64,000 bases of DNA from Linanthus parryae (Eukaryota; Streptophyta; Magnoliopsida; Ericales; Polemoniaceae). Position numbers and translations under genes: made by a program. Position 1 is the stretch's first letter; the number at the start of each line of letters is the position of its first letter. A model generated the notes under the pieces. It searched no databases. It saw only the letters and a list, made by a program, of their open reading frames with translations, and was not told the DNA's origin. Location: contig JALGPY010000006.1 in NCBI GenBank assembly GCA_023055425.1, positions 91,175,935 to 91,239,934 of the forward strand. The letters are read 5' to 3'. This document shows positions 32,860-43,518 of the stretch, piece after piece.

Positions 32860-34480
32860 TGATAACTCCTTAATAAGAGTCATCCTATATATACTTTATA
32901 TTGTTATTTGTGTGCGTTTGGGTACAAAGTGACGAATTTCGGGCTTATTTAAGAAGAAAATGAGTTTTATAATGTTTTAGAGCTTAAACGTACAATCCGG
33001 GCGTTTCTTGAATTGTTTTACTTATGATTTGTATGATTTTGTCACATTTTATCTTCGCGGTAGTGTTCGTGTTGTGATTTACAGGAACATTGCATGAGGA
33101 GAGCAAGTGGAGAGAAGAAACGAGCTTCGGAAGTCAAAGAGTACGCAAGAGAAGCAAAGTTAGAGGAGCAAAAGTGACCATCCTTCACTATTTTGATGAT
33201 ATCTTGAGTTCTACAAAACCTGCTATAGTTAGATCGGTGCCAAATGAAAGTAGACTCAAAGATCTTTCCAACCACAGGTCACGGAGCTCAATCAAAGTTC
33301 GGACGAGAAAGATATGGTCTGGCGAAGTTGACACAAAAACGAAGAAAAGCTGGTAAAGTTTCACTGGACCAGAGTGCACTCTTCTGGATGTATCTAGAGT
33401 TACGTATACAATTTTGGATCAAGGCCTACGCCATTGGAAATTAGACATCCAGGGCTTTCCAACGATATAAGATAGGCCCAAAACGGAGTCCGGATGAGGG
33501 AGAAAAGGCCCGCGCAAAATCAGCTTATGAAATCTGTCCGAGAATTGCAAACTAGAGGGGCTGAATTGCAAATTCTGCCAAAATACATTAAAAATCGTGC
33601 CCAGCCCTATACATGACGATTTTTAGGACCTAAAGGCAGGGAAGGCTGCTGGAGACAAAGAAGAACACATTGGAGGAAGGCTTGGAGCTTGGAGTTTGTC
33701 GTGAGAGCGAGGATTCCATCGTTTGATCTCTCTTCTCTATCTTTTTCATTGTTTTTGTTCATGAACAACATAAACTTCATCTTGTTACTCATGAATCTCA
33801 GTAGCTAAGTTCATTATCGGGATATCTCGTAGGAAACTAGGGTTTTATCACTACGTTTGGTGATTTATGGATTTGCTCTCATGCAATTATGCTTAATTGA
33901 TGAATTTTTGTCTAGTTATGTGTATTTTATGCTTTTCATCTATCTTTTCTGTTAGTAGACGTATTAATAGGATTGTGTTAGGTTATGAATGATAGAGGAA
34001 TCTACGTTTGTTGCCCGGAAACCTGAAATACACACTAGCCGTATCTAGGGTTGAGGAATCTTGCTAGTTAGCTAAGAACAAAGAGTAGAATAAATATCGT
34101 AATGCGTGCTTAAACTTGAGTAGACTAGAGGAATCAGCTGTGAGAGTTTAAGTATAGTTATTGGTTGAGACATCTTCAATATAATTATGCTCGTTTGACT
34201 AGAACAAAGAATCATCGTGTTAGTAGAACGTAAATCCATCGTAGTGTGAAATACCTAGTGATCCTAGAGAAATCCTGATACTTGTCTCTCTTATTAATCT
34301 CAACATTTAAATATTTGATTTCTCTTTTCAGTTCATTAGTTTAGTAAACAACTCAAAATACATGCCCACACAAAGTTAATCATACTAATTAATTCACGAC
34401 AAGTCCCTTGGGTTCGACAAACCCGGATTACCGGATATTACTACACGCGACAGCCGTACACTTGCGGTTGGATCGTGTCA
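32860..34480 (+). repeat. 3' LTR of the Athila-like element (1621 bp)
   Basis: Same length as the 5' LTR with four visible substitutions. It is followed by agtttttgcccaaa, not by the ttcat found before the 5' LTR. Confidence 0.92.
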
Positions 34481-35449
34481 AGTTTTTGCCCAAAAATGTG
34501 CTTTGCCGTGAGTCCTTACAACTGCTGGCTTCAACGCTTGTTTTTCGTTGATTCATGGCAACTCCAAGTTGTGAAACCTGAGTTTGCGCTTTGTGCTATA
34601 GAAATAGTTTCCAAGATCCGCTTTATGAGGCTTACTGATCTTTGTAACCTCTATAAAGAAGATGGAGATGATATCTCATGTGTGTTCGAAGAATTTTCTT
34701 CGTCTATTATGTTTGCAGGTCATGTTTCCGGCCGCCTCTCGGTGAGGTGCAGCGCCGTAGTAACCGTGCTACCGACTCGTAATGAACGGCGTGATTCTCC
34801 TCCAGCATCCCTGGAGGAGGATTTCTTGCCTCTTCGTTCTTGAACTCAGGAGCCTAGCCAATGCCCTTGTCTATCAGGACAAGGAGCCCAGTACCAGAGG
34901 AATGACTGCTTCCCCTGTTTTGCACGACTGCATACGTCGGAACAGGTAGTTCCTCTGGTACATATCTTGATCAGACAGGGGTCTCGTCAGATCCTGAGAT
35001 CTTGGACGTAGAATCACCCAGATCTTTGCTGCTAGGGATGTAGCGAATGGCGAGTTGATCTCTTCGCAGAAGCATCCTACTTGCTACAGATCTTCAGCCG
35101 CAGATCTGCGTATTGCATAGCCGGTGTTAGGACCGTTGGGTTCATCCTTTCTCAGTTAGGATTCCCTCGATGTGTTACTTCGTGCTTATAAGTTACTTTT
35201 CGAATGCATTGTAAGCCATGTTGGCTGCGTAGTTAGATTTGAGCTTTTTCGCTTGTAAGCTGCTATCTAGACAGATAAATTGTAAGTCTTTTTGACTCAT
35301 AATGATAAATTGCTTTGTATGATTTGCTGTTTTGTTACAACAAAATACAATTTCGCATGCGTATCGGCAGATTTCGCCTTGTGTAATGCTACATACATAC
35401 TTCGCATTTGCTATCTTCCATATAAATTCGCAGATATTTTATTAGATCG
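34481..35449. other. Tat element interior between the Athila-like insertion and the tandem repeats
   Basis: Plus-strand frames of 107-122 aa (34475-34843, 35292-35615) exist but show no domain, and the first begins inside the Athila-like LTR, so I do not call them genes. This is 3' non-coding sequence of the Tat element or relic flank of the antisense gene. Confidence 0.45.
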
Positions 35450-36145
35450 TTCGAGATCGTATTTGCGTAGCTGTGCCATCTTGGCAGATGGGCTTGTGAT
35501 TCACTTTCAGATTCAAGTGCAGGTGCCATCTCATCAGATAGACCTTTGGAGATCACTTAAGATCATTTTGCATGATGTCGCTATCACAATAGGCAGACTT
35601 AAGGACGAATTTTAAATCGCATTTGTATGACGCTGCTATCACAGTAGATAGGCTTGAAGGACCATTTAAGATCACGTTCGCATATGTTGCTATCGTGGCA
35701 GATAGGCTTTGGAAGATCAATTAAGATCATTTTTCCGCATGAGCTGCTATCGTGGCAGATAGGCTTAGAAGATCGATTAAGATCATTTTTCGCATGAGAT
35801 GCTATCGTGGCAGATAGGCTTAGAAGATCAATTAAGATCATTTTTCGCATGAGCTGCTATCGTGGCAGATAGGCTTAGAAGATCAATCAAGATCGCATTT
35901 GCATAGGCTGCTATCGTGACAGATAGGCTTAGAAGATCAATTATGATCAAATTCGCATGGGCTGCTATCGTGACGGATAGGCTTAGAAGATCAATTAAGA
36001 TCGCATTTGCATAGGCTGCTATCGTGACAGATAGGCTTAGAAGATCAATTAAGATCGAATTCGCATGGGCTGCTATCGTGACGGATAGGCTTAGAAGATC
36101 AATTAAGATCACATTTGCATAAGCTGCTATTGTGGCGGATAGCCC
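35450..36145. repeat. tandem repeat array, 54-55 bp units, about 12 copies
   Basis: Each unit holds gctgctatcgtg, cagataggcttagaagatca and attaagatc, and ends in gcat. Successive gcat positions at 35847, 35901, 35955, 36009, 36063 and 36117 give an exact 54-base period; units upstream of 35800 are 55 bases and more decayed. Because 54 is a multiple of three, minus-strand frames stay open and give an 18-residue Leu/Ile/Ala-rich repeat. This is a by-product and not treated as protein. Such arrays between pol and the 3' LTR are frequent in Tat elements. Confidence 0.9.
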
Positions 36146-36350
36146 ATTGTTAACAGTAATAACAAACTAAATGAAGCAACATTAACAGCTATAAATATAA
36201 AGTTCTCATTTGGGAGAATCCTTTTATTATAGTGCCCTCATATGGGAGAGATGAGCTTACAATTCTCTCATATGGGAGAGAAGATTGTGTGAATCATAGC
36301 CATACAAGACATGAGGCAACGTTATAATAAAACGCATAAAATAAGAGAAG
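36146..36350. other. Tat 3' leader with three short palindromic repeats
   Basis: Three near copies of CTCATATGGGAGA lie at about 36205, 36238 and 36263, between the tandem array and the pol stop. Confidence 0.6.
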
Positions 36351-39110
36351 TCAAGGATAGTACTTCTTAATCCAGCGCATGTTGACTGAGCTTGGGGTTG
36401 AGGTCGTTCCGTGCAACCTCCGTATGCTGCAGTAGCCACTGTCGAAGACTTCTGTGACTTCGAAGGGTCCTTCCCAATTGGCTGCGAACTTTGGGTGAGC
36501 CGCTTCTCGCATGCAATGGTCAGATGCGCGCAAGACCAAATCTCCAACTGCGAAATCTCTACGTTGGACTGTTTTGTTGTACGCACGAGCGATCCTTTCT
36601 TGATACCGCTTGTTGGTCCTTTTAGCTTGTTCTCGCTTTTCTTCCATCAAGACTAAGTCATGATCGTGTTGATTGTCGTACAATGCGTGGAAGGCCAATC
36701 TTGCCGAATTAACCTTCACCTCCGCAGGTACAACGGCCTCAGCTCCATAGCATAGGAGGAATGGTGAGACCCCCGTGGGTGTCCTTGGAGAAGTCCGGTA
36801 GGCCCACAGAGCTATGCTTAGGGAATCAGCCCACTTTTTGTGGTCATCTGTGACCATCTTGCTCAAGATCCTCAACAGCGTCTTGTTGATCGCTTCTGCT
36901 TGACCATTCCCCTTCGGGTAGTAGGGAGTGGAGCATATCTGCCTGATGTTGTATTCTGCTAGCTTCGCAGCCACCTGGCGATTAACAAAAGGAGTACCAT
37001 TATCTGAAAGGATGGTGTTGGGTATTCCGAACATGCATATGATGTTTTCTTGGATGAAATGGACCACAGCTAGCGCATTTTCCGTCTTCAGTGGTATCGC
37101 CTCCACCCATTTGGTGAACAGCTCAGTTGCGGTGAGAATAAAATGATTCCCATGCGAAGTTGGTCGGATGGGACCAATGAAATCCAACGCCCATGTGTGA
37201 AATGGCCATGGCGTCCCCAATGCATGTAGATCCACAGCAGGAGCGTGCACTAGGTTTCCTTTGAATTGACACTCCTGGCAGCGTCGTACTTTGGTGCGGC
37301 AATCAGCCTCCATCGTGGGCCAGAAATATCCTATTGAGAGGAGCTGCCTGCATAATTTCGCACCCCCTTGGTGTTCCACCTGATGGGAAAGGTCCATGAC
37401 TTCTTGTGCTTCCCTGCCGTCTAGACATCGCAGCAAGTTGCCCTCATGACCTCTTCGCCACAGTAAGTTCTCTTTCACCACATATCGGGATGCTTTCCTT
37501 TTCAACTTCTCCGCTTTTTTTCTTGATTCGGGTACGGTGCCCTGGGTGAGAAAATCGAAGAGTGGTTTCCTCCAATCCGCATCATCGTCGGTTAGAGCGA
37601 TGAGTAAGGAATCTTTGATCAGTGCGCAACTCTCGCACTTTCCCTGTATTAGGGCTGCGGCTGTTGACATGTCTGGCCAGTGAATGCCATATCTCTGAGC
37701 CTTTCGATAGATCGAAACTTCACTTTCTCCGCACGCATGCTGATGAATCTTCTCTAGCAGCAATTTTCCCTCTTGCTCGTAAACACATCGCATGAGTATT
37801 CCGCCGGGGCCCTTGTAGTAAAGGGTGTTGTCACGTATGCAATACCCCTTTGTGTGTGCCCAGCTTTCGCTGCTTGTACCTTCTGCGATGGCTCGTAAGA
37901 TTGCCTTTCTCCAGTCCGCATTGTCCATGCGTTCATCGTCGCGCGCTTCTTGTGTTAACGCCGACGATGTTCGCACTTCGATCGAGATTCTTGCGGGACA
38001 TTTGTCTGTACTAACTTTGGATCCCAAAGTTGCCAAAGCGTCTGCATGTCTATTGTTCGCTCGAGGTTTGTGCTCGTACCTAACATCGCAAAATTGCTGC
38101 ACCAGCTTTTGTACCAGAGTCCGGTAGGACAGAAGGTTAATCTCCTTCAAACCGTACTCGCCCGAGGCTTGCTTGACGATCAACTTGGAGTCTCCCATGA
38201 CCGTCAGATTGCTTACTTCCAAAGCTTTCGCCGCACTGAGTCCCGTGATAAGAGCCTCATATTCTGATTCGTTATTAGTAACTGCGAAGTCAAGTTTGGC
38301 GGACATCTGTATAACCTCTCCATCTGGTTTGGTCAAGACTATCCCAATGCCTCCGCATTTCCTTGTTGACGACCCGTCGAAATGGAGCGTCCAATAGGGT
38401 ACATCGATTGCATAGATTTCAGGTCCCTCGAGTTCTTCTTCGATCACGGGCTCATGACTGTTATCGGGGAATTGTGCCAACAAATCCGCTACCGCCTGCG
38501 ACTTGATCGCCCGCGGCCGAACGCATGTGATATCAAACTGGGAAATGGTCATATACCATTTTGCCAATCTTCCTCCAGGAGTAGTGTGATTTAGCAGATA
38601 TCGTATGGGATCACTCTTCGTAACCACCACCACTTTGTGCGACGCGAAGTAGTGTCTCAACTTTTCTATTATGAAGAATAAGGCAAGGCAATGACGCTCT
38701 GTGTACCTTGATTCCGCGGGCTGCACAATGCGAGAGATGTAGTAGATGGGCCTTTCTTGACCTTCGTACTCCTGAGCCAAAAGTGCTCCTATGGATTTCC
38801 TGGTTGACGTCAGATACAGTAAAAGCGGTGACCCCAACTGAGGTGCGATCATTATTTTTGAAGACGTCAGCAGTTCTTTCAGCTTCCCTAACGCAGCTTC
38901 GTGCTCCGGGGTCCAGTTGTATGCGGCATCTTTTTTGAGAAGATTACTGAAGCAGAAAGTAATCTCGGCAATCGCTGGGATGAATCTTCGCAGATATGAT
39001 AGTTTCCCCAAGAATGTCTTCAAGGCACTCTGGTCGTGCGGCGGAGTCATGCTGATGATGGCTGAAACCTTCGCACGGTCAGGCTCGATTCCTTGGCGAT
39101 GTACCAGCAT
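36351..39110 (-). pseudogene. Tat pol, C-terminal part: RNase H, second RNase H, integrase
   Basis: The frame is open from 39182 (residue 1 there) to TAA 36351. It is joined to RT by a one-base frameshift near 39110. Domains: an RT-linked RNase H (about residues 110-200) that has lost its first Asp (LYLTSTRKS) and has His where Glu is usual (YTERHCLAL); a second, archaeal-type RNase H (about 262-390) with its full set Asp269, Glu305, Asp331, Asp381; then two successive zinc-binding modules, each introduced by ADWRK (423-534 and 535-646; His480/His482/Cys516/Cys519 and His600/His604/Cys635/Cys638). The integrase core has Asp667, Asp727 and Glu763 with the D-35-E spacing. It ends in RWIKKYYP without a chromodomain. 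Dual RNase H marks the Tat clade. Confidence 0.93.
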
Positions 39111-40081
39111 CCCAAGAATTTCCCTGATGTTACCCCGAATGCGCATTTCATAGGGTTCATCTTCAGCTGAAAGCGTCTGCATCTGTTGAACACCTTCCGC
39201 AGATCTGCCATGTGATCTGCCTCTTGCTTGGATTTAACCACGAGGTCATCCACATAAAACTCCACTTCTTTGTGCATCATGTCGTGGAATAGGTCCATCA
39301 TGGCCCGCTGGTAGGTTGCACCTGCGTTTTTGAGACCGAAGGGCATCACCGTGTAGTTGAACACTCCCACTGGAGTGATGAATGCAGTTTTCCGTGCATC
39401 TTCAGGGTCCATCTTGATCTGTTTGTACCCGCTGAAGCCGTCCATGAAACTGAACATGCGATGACCCGCTGTCGAATCGATAAGCAAATCGATGTTGGGG
39501 AGCGGAAAATCGTCCTTGGGGCAGAAGCGATTGAGATCTCGGAAGTCCACGCATATGCAAAGCTGTCCATTCTTCTTTACTACCGGCACGACATTGGCCA
39601 GCCATGTGGGATGGTGATTCGGTTCTATGAACCTGGCGTCCAGGAGTTTGACAATCTCCTGTTTGATCTTCACATTAAGCTCCGGCCTGAAGCTTCTTGT
39701 GCTCTGCTTTATCGGCTTAGAACCCGGGATGATGTCTAAACGATGCATAGTGATGCTTGTGTCCAGTCCGGGCATCTCATCATACTCCCATGCGAACACG
39801 TCTTTGTACTCAGTCAGGAGCTGCAGTAATCCTTGCTCCTCCTCGCTTGTGAGGTCCGCACTTAGAAAGACTGGCCTCTTCTTTTCCTCGTTCGGGCTGA
39901 GGAACACTTCCTTTAGCTCTTGCTTCTGTGGTCTGAGTCTGTCTTCCATGCATTCGGGTGCTTCTTTGAGCTTCTCATCTGGAGTGCTCTGCATTGGCTT
40001 TTCTGTTACCGCAATCTGCTCGATTTGGTTGATTTGCCCAGGGATATCCCCATGCCCGCGTGAGGACATCCCCGCGCACCT
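39111..40081 (-). pseudogene. Tat pol, reverse transcriptase
   Basis: RT core: PVVKKNGQLCICVDFRDLN, FPLPNIDLLID, MFSFMDGFSGYKQI (first catalytic Asp), MPFGLKNAGATYQRAM and the FYVDDLVVKS active site. The frame is the same as protease but is entered through a TGA at 40082-40084 (ATA TGA AGG, which fits CGA to TGA). The thumb part ends at GKFLG, where one base is missing near 39110 and the text continues as MLVHRQGIEPDRA in the next frame. The enzyme would copy element RNA to cDNA in the particle. Confidence 0.93.
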
Positions 40082-40816
40082 TCATATGCGATAGCACTTC
40101 TTCCCGTTGGCGTAAAAACTTTCTATCTCTTTGCCTTCAGGGTCATGCTTTGCTATTCTCTTCAGAGTATATACGTTCTTTCGTTGGTAAGCGATTCGCG
40201 GCGTCTCTTCGCGTGTGGGCGGCTTTTCCTTGGCATCCTCTCTTGTCACCATCACTCCCGCAGGTGACTGGTCCTTGATATCTTCCCAAAGAGGTAAAGG
40301 AGTAGGGTTGAATGGTCCCGGTGTTTGCTCGTCCGCCATCTCGGTGAACCACACCGCCTCGCTGAGATGTGCTTCATCCATGTTGAATGGATTCGTGGAA
40401 GCCGGTATCTCGACTATTCTGTCGTTCCAGATGGCTTTCATGACTTGGTGGGCTGTTGAAGGGACCGCGTCAAAGCGATGAATCCAGGCTCGTCCTATGA
40501 TCATGTGATACGTAGTGTTCGCATCTATGACATAGAACTTCGCTGAGCACTTTATTTTGCCGATCTAAACGCCCAGGCGGATCCATCCAATCGTCATTCT
40601 AGAGTCGCTTCCAAATCCCATCAGCGGAGATGGACGCCTGACAATCTTGTGCTCGGGGATCCCTGCTAGCTTCAGTGTGTGGAGCGAAACGACGTTGACC
40701 GCTGCTCCTCCATCGACGAATGCTCTTTTGAACTCGACGCCATTGATGATGGCTGTCACATACAGAGGCCTCTGGTGGCTCGCATCTGTCTTTTTTTCGC
40801 TGGCAGAAAAGGTCAT
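40082..40816 (-). pseudogene. Tat protease and linker to RT
   Basis: The ATG 40814-40816 overlaps the gag TGA as ATGA. Residues about 28-45 read VEFKRAFVDGGAAVNVV: the aspartic protease site with D-G-G in place of the usual D-T/S-G. Then GFGSDSRMTIGWIRLGV is cut by TAG 40565-40567 (fits CAG), and the same frame goes on with YHMIIGRAWIHRF, the second protease signature (ILGR type). A linker of about 120 residues follows to the TGA at 40082-40084. Confidence 0.88.
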
Positions 40817-42696
40817 AATCTTTTTCTAGTAGAGCGAGACGCCCTGATGACTTTCCCGTTGGAGACTACAAGATCCTCCTCGTAGTCCTCTGCTATCCTC
40901 AAGATTGCTTTCGTCATTTCTGCCCGGCACTTCTCGGAGAAGTTCATCTCGTCGAAGAATCTGCTAAAGCCGTGCGACCCCTTCATCCGGTCGGCACGTT
41001 CGTCCTCCGTGTCTACGTTGTAGTCCGCGTCATCATGGACTTCGGCAATGATGGGTAGACCATCCTCTGCGACTTCTTCCAGGTTTACAATCGAGATCAT
41101 GGCGACCTCTTTACCGTTCGAGTCTTGCTCCGCATGGGCAGGAAGTGGATTGTTGCACACATCCTTCCTGTGATCGCTGACGATCAGCTCGCCGTTCTTC
41201 ATCTTCTGGTTGAATACAATCCTGAGCTTCTTACAGTCCGCTGTGGGATGCATGACCTTGCCGTGGTACTCGCACCACTTCGGGTCCCTCACCATCTCCT
41301 TGGAGGGTGTTTTCTCGAGCGGCGGTAGGACACCGTCCTTGCGCCACTGCCTGCAGAGGTCGCTTGCCTCTTCCACTGAACATGGCAGAGGTGGTACGTC
41401 GAAGTTTACAATCTCCGCCTGCTTCTGGGGTGAAACTGTATTGACCTCAGCTTCGCGTCCCCTCTTGTAACTGAATCTCCCGATCTTGTAGGTGGTACCG
41501 CTCGAGGGTCGCTCCGGAGCGTTTTTCTTCTTCTGCCTCTCAACTATAGGCTCGATGTTCTTCGTGCATTCGATTAGTTTTGAAAACGTGGGTGTTTTCA
41601 GATTGATGAGCATACCTTTGTATTCATCTCGCATGCACTGCAGGCATATCTCTACGAGCCGACTTTCGAGCATTGGATCTTTGCATTCCAAGGACTTCGC
41701 CCTGAACTTCTTGATGAAAGTTATCCCATCCTCCTCGCGCTTCTGATACATCCGCGAGAGGTGGATCATCGTCACTTTTTCTTCCATTTGGAAGAACTTG
41801 GTATAGAACTTCTGGACCATGTCGTCCCAAGTCTTCACGGATCCGGCCTCCAACGTTCGGTACCACTTGTACGCTACATTCCCCAAGGATTTTGGGAACT
41901 CTCGCATCAGCAGCTTGGGATCGGCTCCGTATGGCCCCATGACATCGATGAAACGCATGACATGCTCATGAGCGTTTCCATTGACATCCTCGAACTTGTC
42001 CCATTTAGGAGCCTTATACCCCACCGGGTTAGGCATGAGATAGATCTCCCGCGGGATGGGCGGATCGTTATCTAGCTTCGGGATGATGGTATCCGTGAAT
42101 GATTGGTGAGCCAGAATAGTGTCCATGCGCTTCTGCAGAGACGTCATACATTCTGGGATGCTTCCCTCGGTAACAGGAGGAGGGGTTACCGCAGGCGGAG
42201 GCGACACGTATGCCGCCGGAGGATTGGGGACATATTGGCCGTTCGCATTGCCCCAGATTGGCGTTGGAGGAGGCAAGAGATACTGCTAAGCCGGGTTAGA
42301 TACCAAAGCCAGAGGCTGAGGAGTATGAGCAGCGAGAGGCAACATCTGAGCTGTTGACCCTTGAATTGAAGGTAGCTGCGTAGTCGCCGGTGGAGTCTGC
42401 AGATTAGGGTTGGGAGGTGTGGTTGACACTCCCAGTCCTGGAGCGGTAGGGGCTTCTCCTCCTTGAGAGACGGCGGTGGCTAGTGAAGGGTTTGGCGCAA
42501 GAGTGCCCAGAACGGCCATGATCCGTTCTAGCTGCGCTGATTGAGCTTTGAGGGCTTTCGCCTGACCTTGGATGGTGGCGTCCTAAGATTTTAGCGTCGG
42601 TGCCTCACCGGGGGTCGTAGGAGTACGGCGGGTCTCCTCTCCCGAGGCGGCTTCGGTGGAAGGCGATCTGTTGCTAACATCATCCTCCTGAGACAT
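40813..42696 (-). pseudogene. Tat gag
   Basis: ATG 42694-42696 lies 40 bases after the LTR; the frame carries TAG at 42583-42585 and TAG at 42286-42288, both consistent with CAG, and ends in TGA 40813-40815. The Pro/Thr-rich N-terminal part is followed by the Retrotrans_gag domain (REIYLMPNPVGYKAPKWDKF, then FPKSLGNVAYKWYRTL, FYTKFF, SRMYQKREEDGITFIKKFR) and a knuckle-like CEYHGKVMHPTADC as in other Tat gags. The C-terminal part is acidic. The capsid protein would package the RNA. Protease is one frame off. Confidence 0.92.
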
Positions 42697-42716
42697 GGTT
42701 GCTTTTGTTGGTAAGT

Positions 42717-42733
42717 TCACGTCGGGTTCACCA
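42717..42733 (-). other. putative primer binding site of the Tat element
   Basis: The minus strand reads TGGTGAACCCGACGTGA, starting three bases after the LTR end. I cannot name the tRNA. Confidence 0.6.
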
Positions 42734-42736
42734 AAA

Positions 42737-43364
42737 TGTGCACAAGAGATTCCGGCGTGGAGATCTCCGTGTACACCGTATGTAGAGGATCAGAGATGGC
42801 ACAGGAAGAGTTGGGTTGTGTGTAGGGAGAGAGTAAGGCAGTAGTAATGTCTGAGAGAGAGACAGAGGTTTGGCAGAGCTTCCGCGTATGGCTAGTGTGT
42901 TCTCCTTTGTATGGAAAGGTTAACGTCCTATATATAATGGAGAATGTGACCGTTGCAGTGTGGTTAATGCGCCCATCAATGGCGGCTTAATTAGCTTAAC
43001 TGCAACGGCACGTTCGTCCGCCTATATAGGGACCGTTACAGCACATTATGCGCGAATACCGGAACCGTTATGAGGTTGACCGGGTTTGACCGGATTGACC
43101 GGGTTTATGGAGCTCGTGCCATAAATCTCTCAAAAGCAGTTACTAAAGGTCGCGTGCGGGCTTGGCTCGCACGCGACAGGACTTACTCTAGCCTCCAAAC
43201 CACTAAGTCCCTAAAAGTCCCGTGCAGTGGTATGCGAGGGCTCTGTCTCGCAGCCCCCACATGGATCAGCGCGGCTGGTGATCCAGTGTGTGTGAAGCAC
43301 AATATGGTGTGCTGGATGGTTGCCACGTGGCCAAGATCTGCTAGCTCAGAAAGCACTATCTACA
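42737..43364 (-). repeat. 5' LTR of the Tat element (628 bp)
   Basis: Partner of 13828-14455; followed by CATGT at 43365-43369. The TATA box for minus-strand transcription is TATATATA at 42929-42936. Confidence 0.95.
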
Positions 43365-43518
43365 CATGTCATCAAATTAAAAATTAGACCGCAGCAGCAG
43401 GTTCTTATGTTTCTGCAAAGATAATAACATAGAACAAGACCGGAACACAGAATCATAGAGAAGCTATTAAAAAAGATGTCTGGTAATTCATATGACATAG
43501 TACTTTGATACGTTGAAG

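Larger units (their letters stand above)
28144..34480 (+). mobile_element. non-autonomous Athila-like gypsy element
   Basis: Two 1621-bp LTRs (28144-29764 and 32860-34480) bracket 3.1 kb. The primer site TGGCGCCGTTGCCGGGGA (tRNA-Asp) at 29771 is the Athila type, and AAGTGTGGGGGTAT before the 3' LTR is the matching polypurine tract. The interior lacks gag, protease, RT and integrase; it carries one open frame of 336 aa and two conserved Athila-type non-coding motifs. I count four LTR mismatches. No target duplication is visible (ttcat against agttt). Confidence 0.9.
13828..43364 (-). mobile_element. Tat-clade Ty3/gypsy retrotransposon with antisense PMD gene
   Basis: Two 628-bp LTRs (13828-14455 and 42737-43364) are flanked by the identical duplication CATGT. 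The primer site lies beside the high-coordinate LTR and the polypurine tract beside the low one, so the element reads on the minus strand. Order: LTR, gag, protease, RT, RNase H, second (archaeal-type) RNase H, integrase, 54-bp tandem repeats, an antisense PMD gene, polypurine tract, LTR. The second RNase H is the Tat-clade hallmark. Without the two nested elements the size is about 15 kb. I counted eight mismatches between LTRs. Four in-frame stops and one frameshift make gag-pol non-functional. Confidence 0.95.

Noticed and set aside
34475..34843. Plus-strand frame of 122 aa after the Athila-like element
   Set aside because: It starts inside the 3' LTR and has no recognisable domain; probably chance.
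35599..36112. Minus-strand frames giving an 18-residue repeat protein
   Set aside because: The open frame follows from the 54-base period of the tandem array; no start, no domain, and decayed units break it.
36411..42357. Many plus-strand frames of 60-155 aa
   Set aside because: They are antisense shadows of gag and pol, with no domain or codon evidence of their own.
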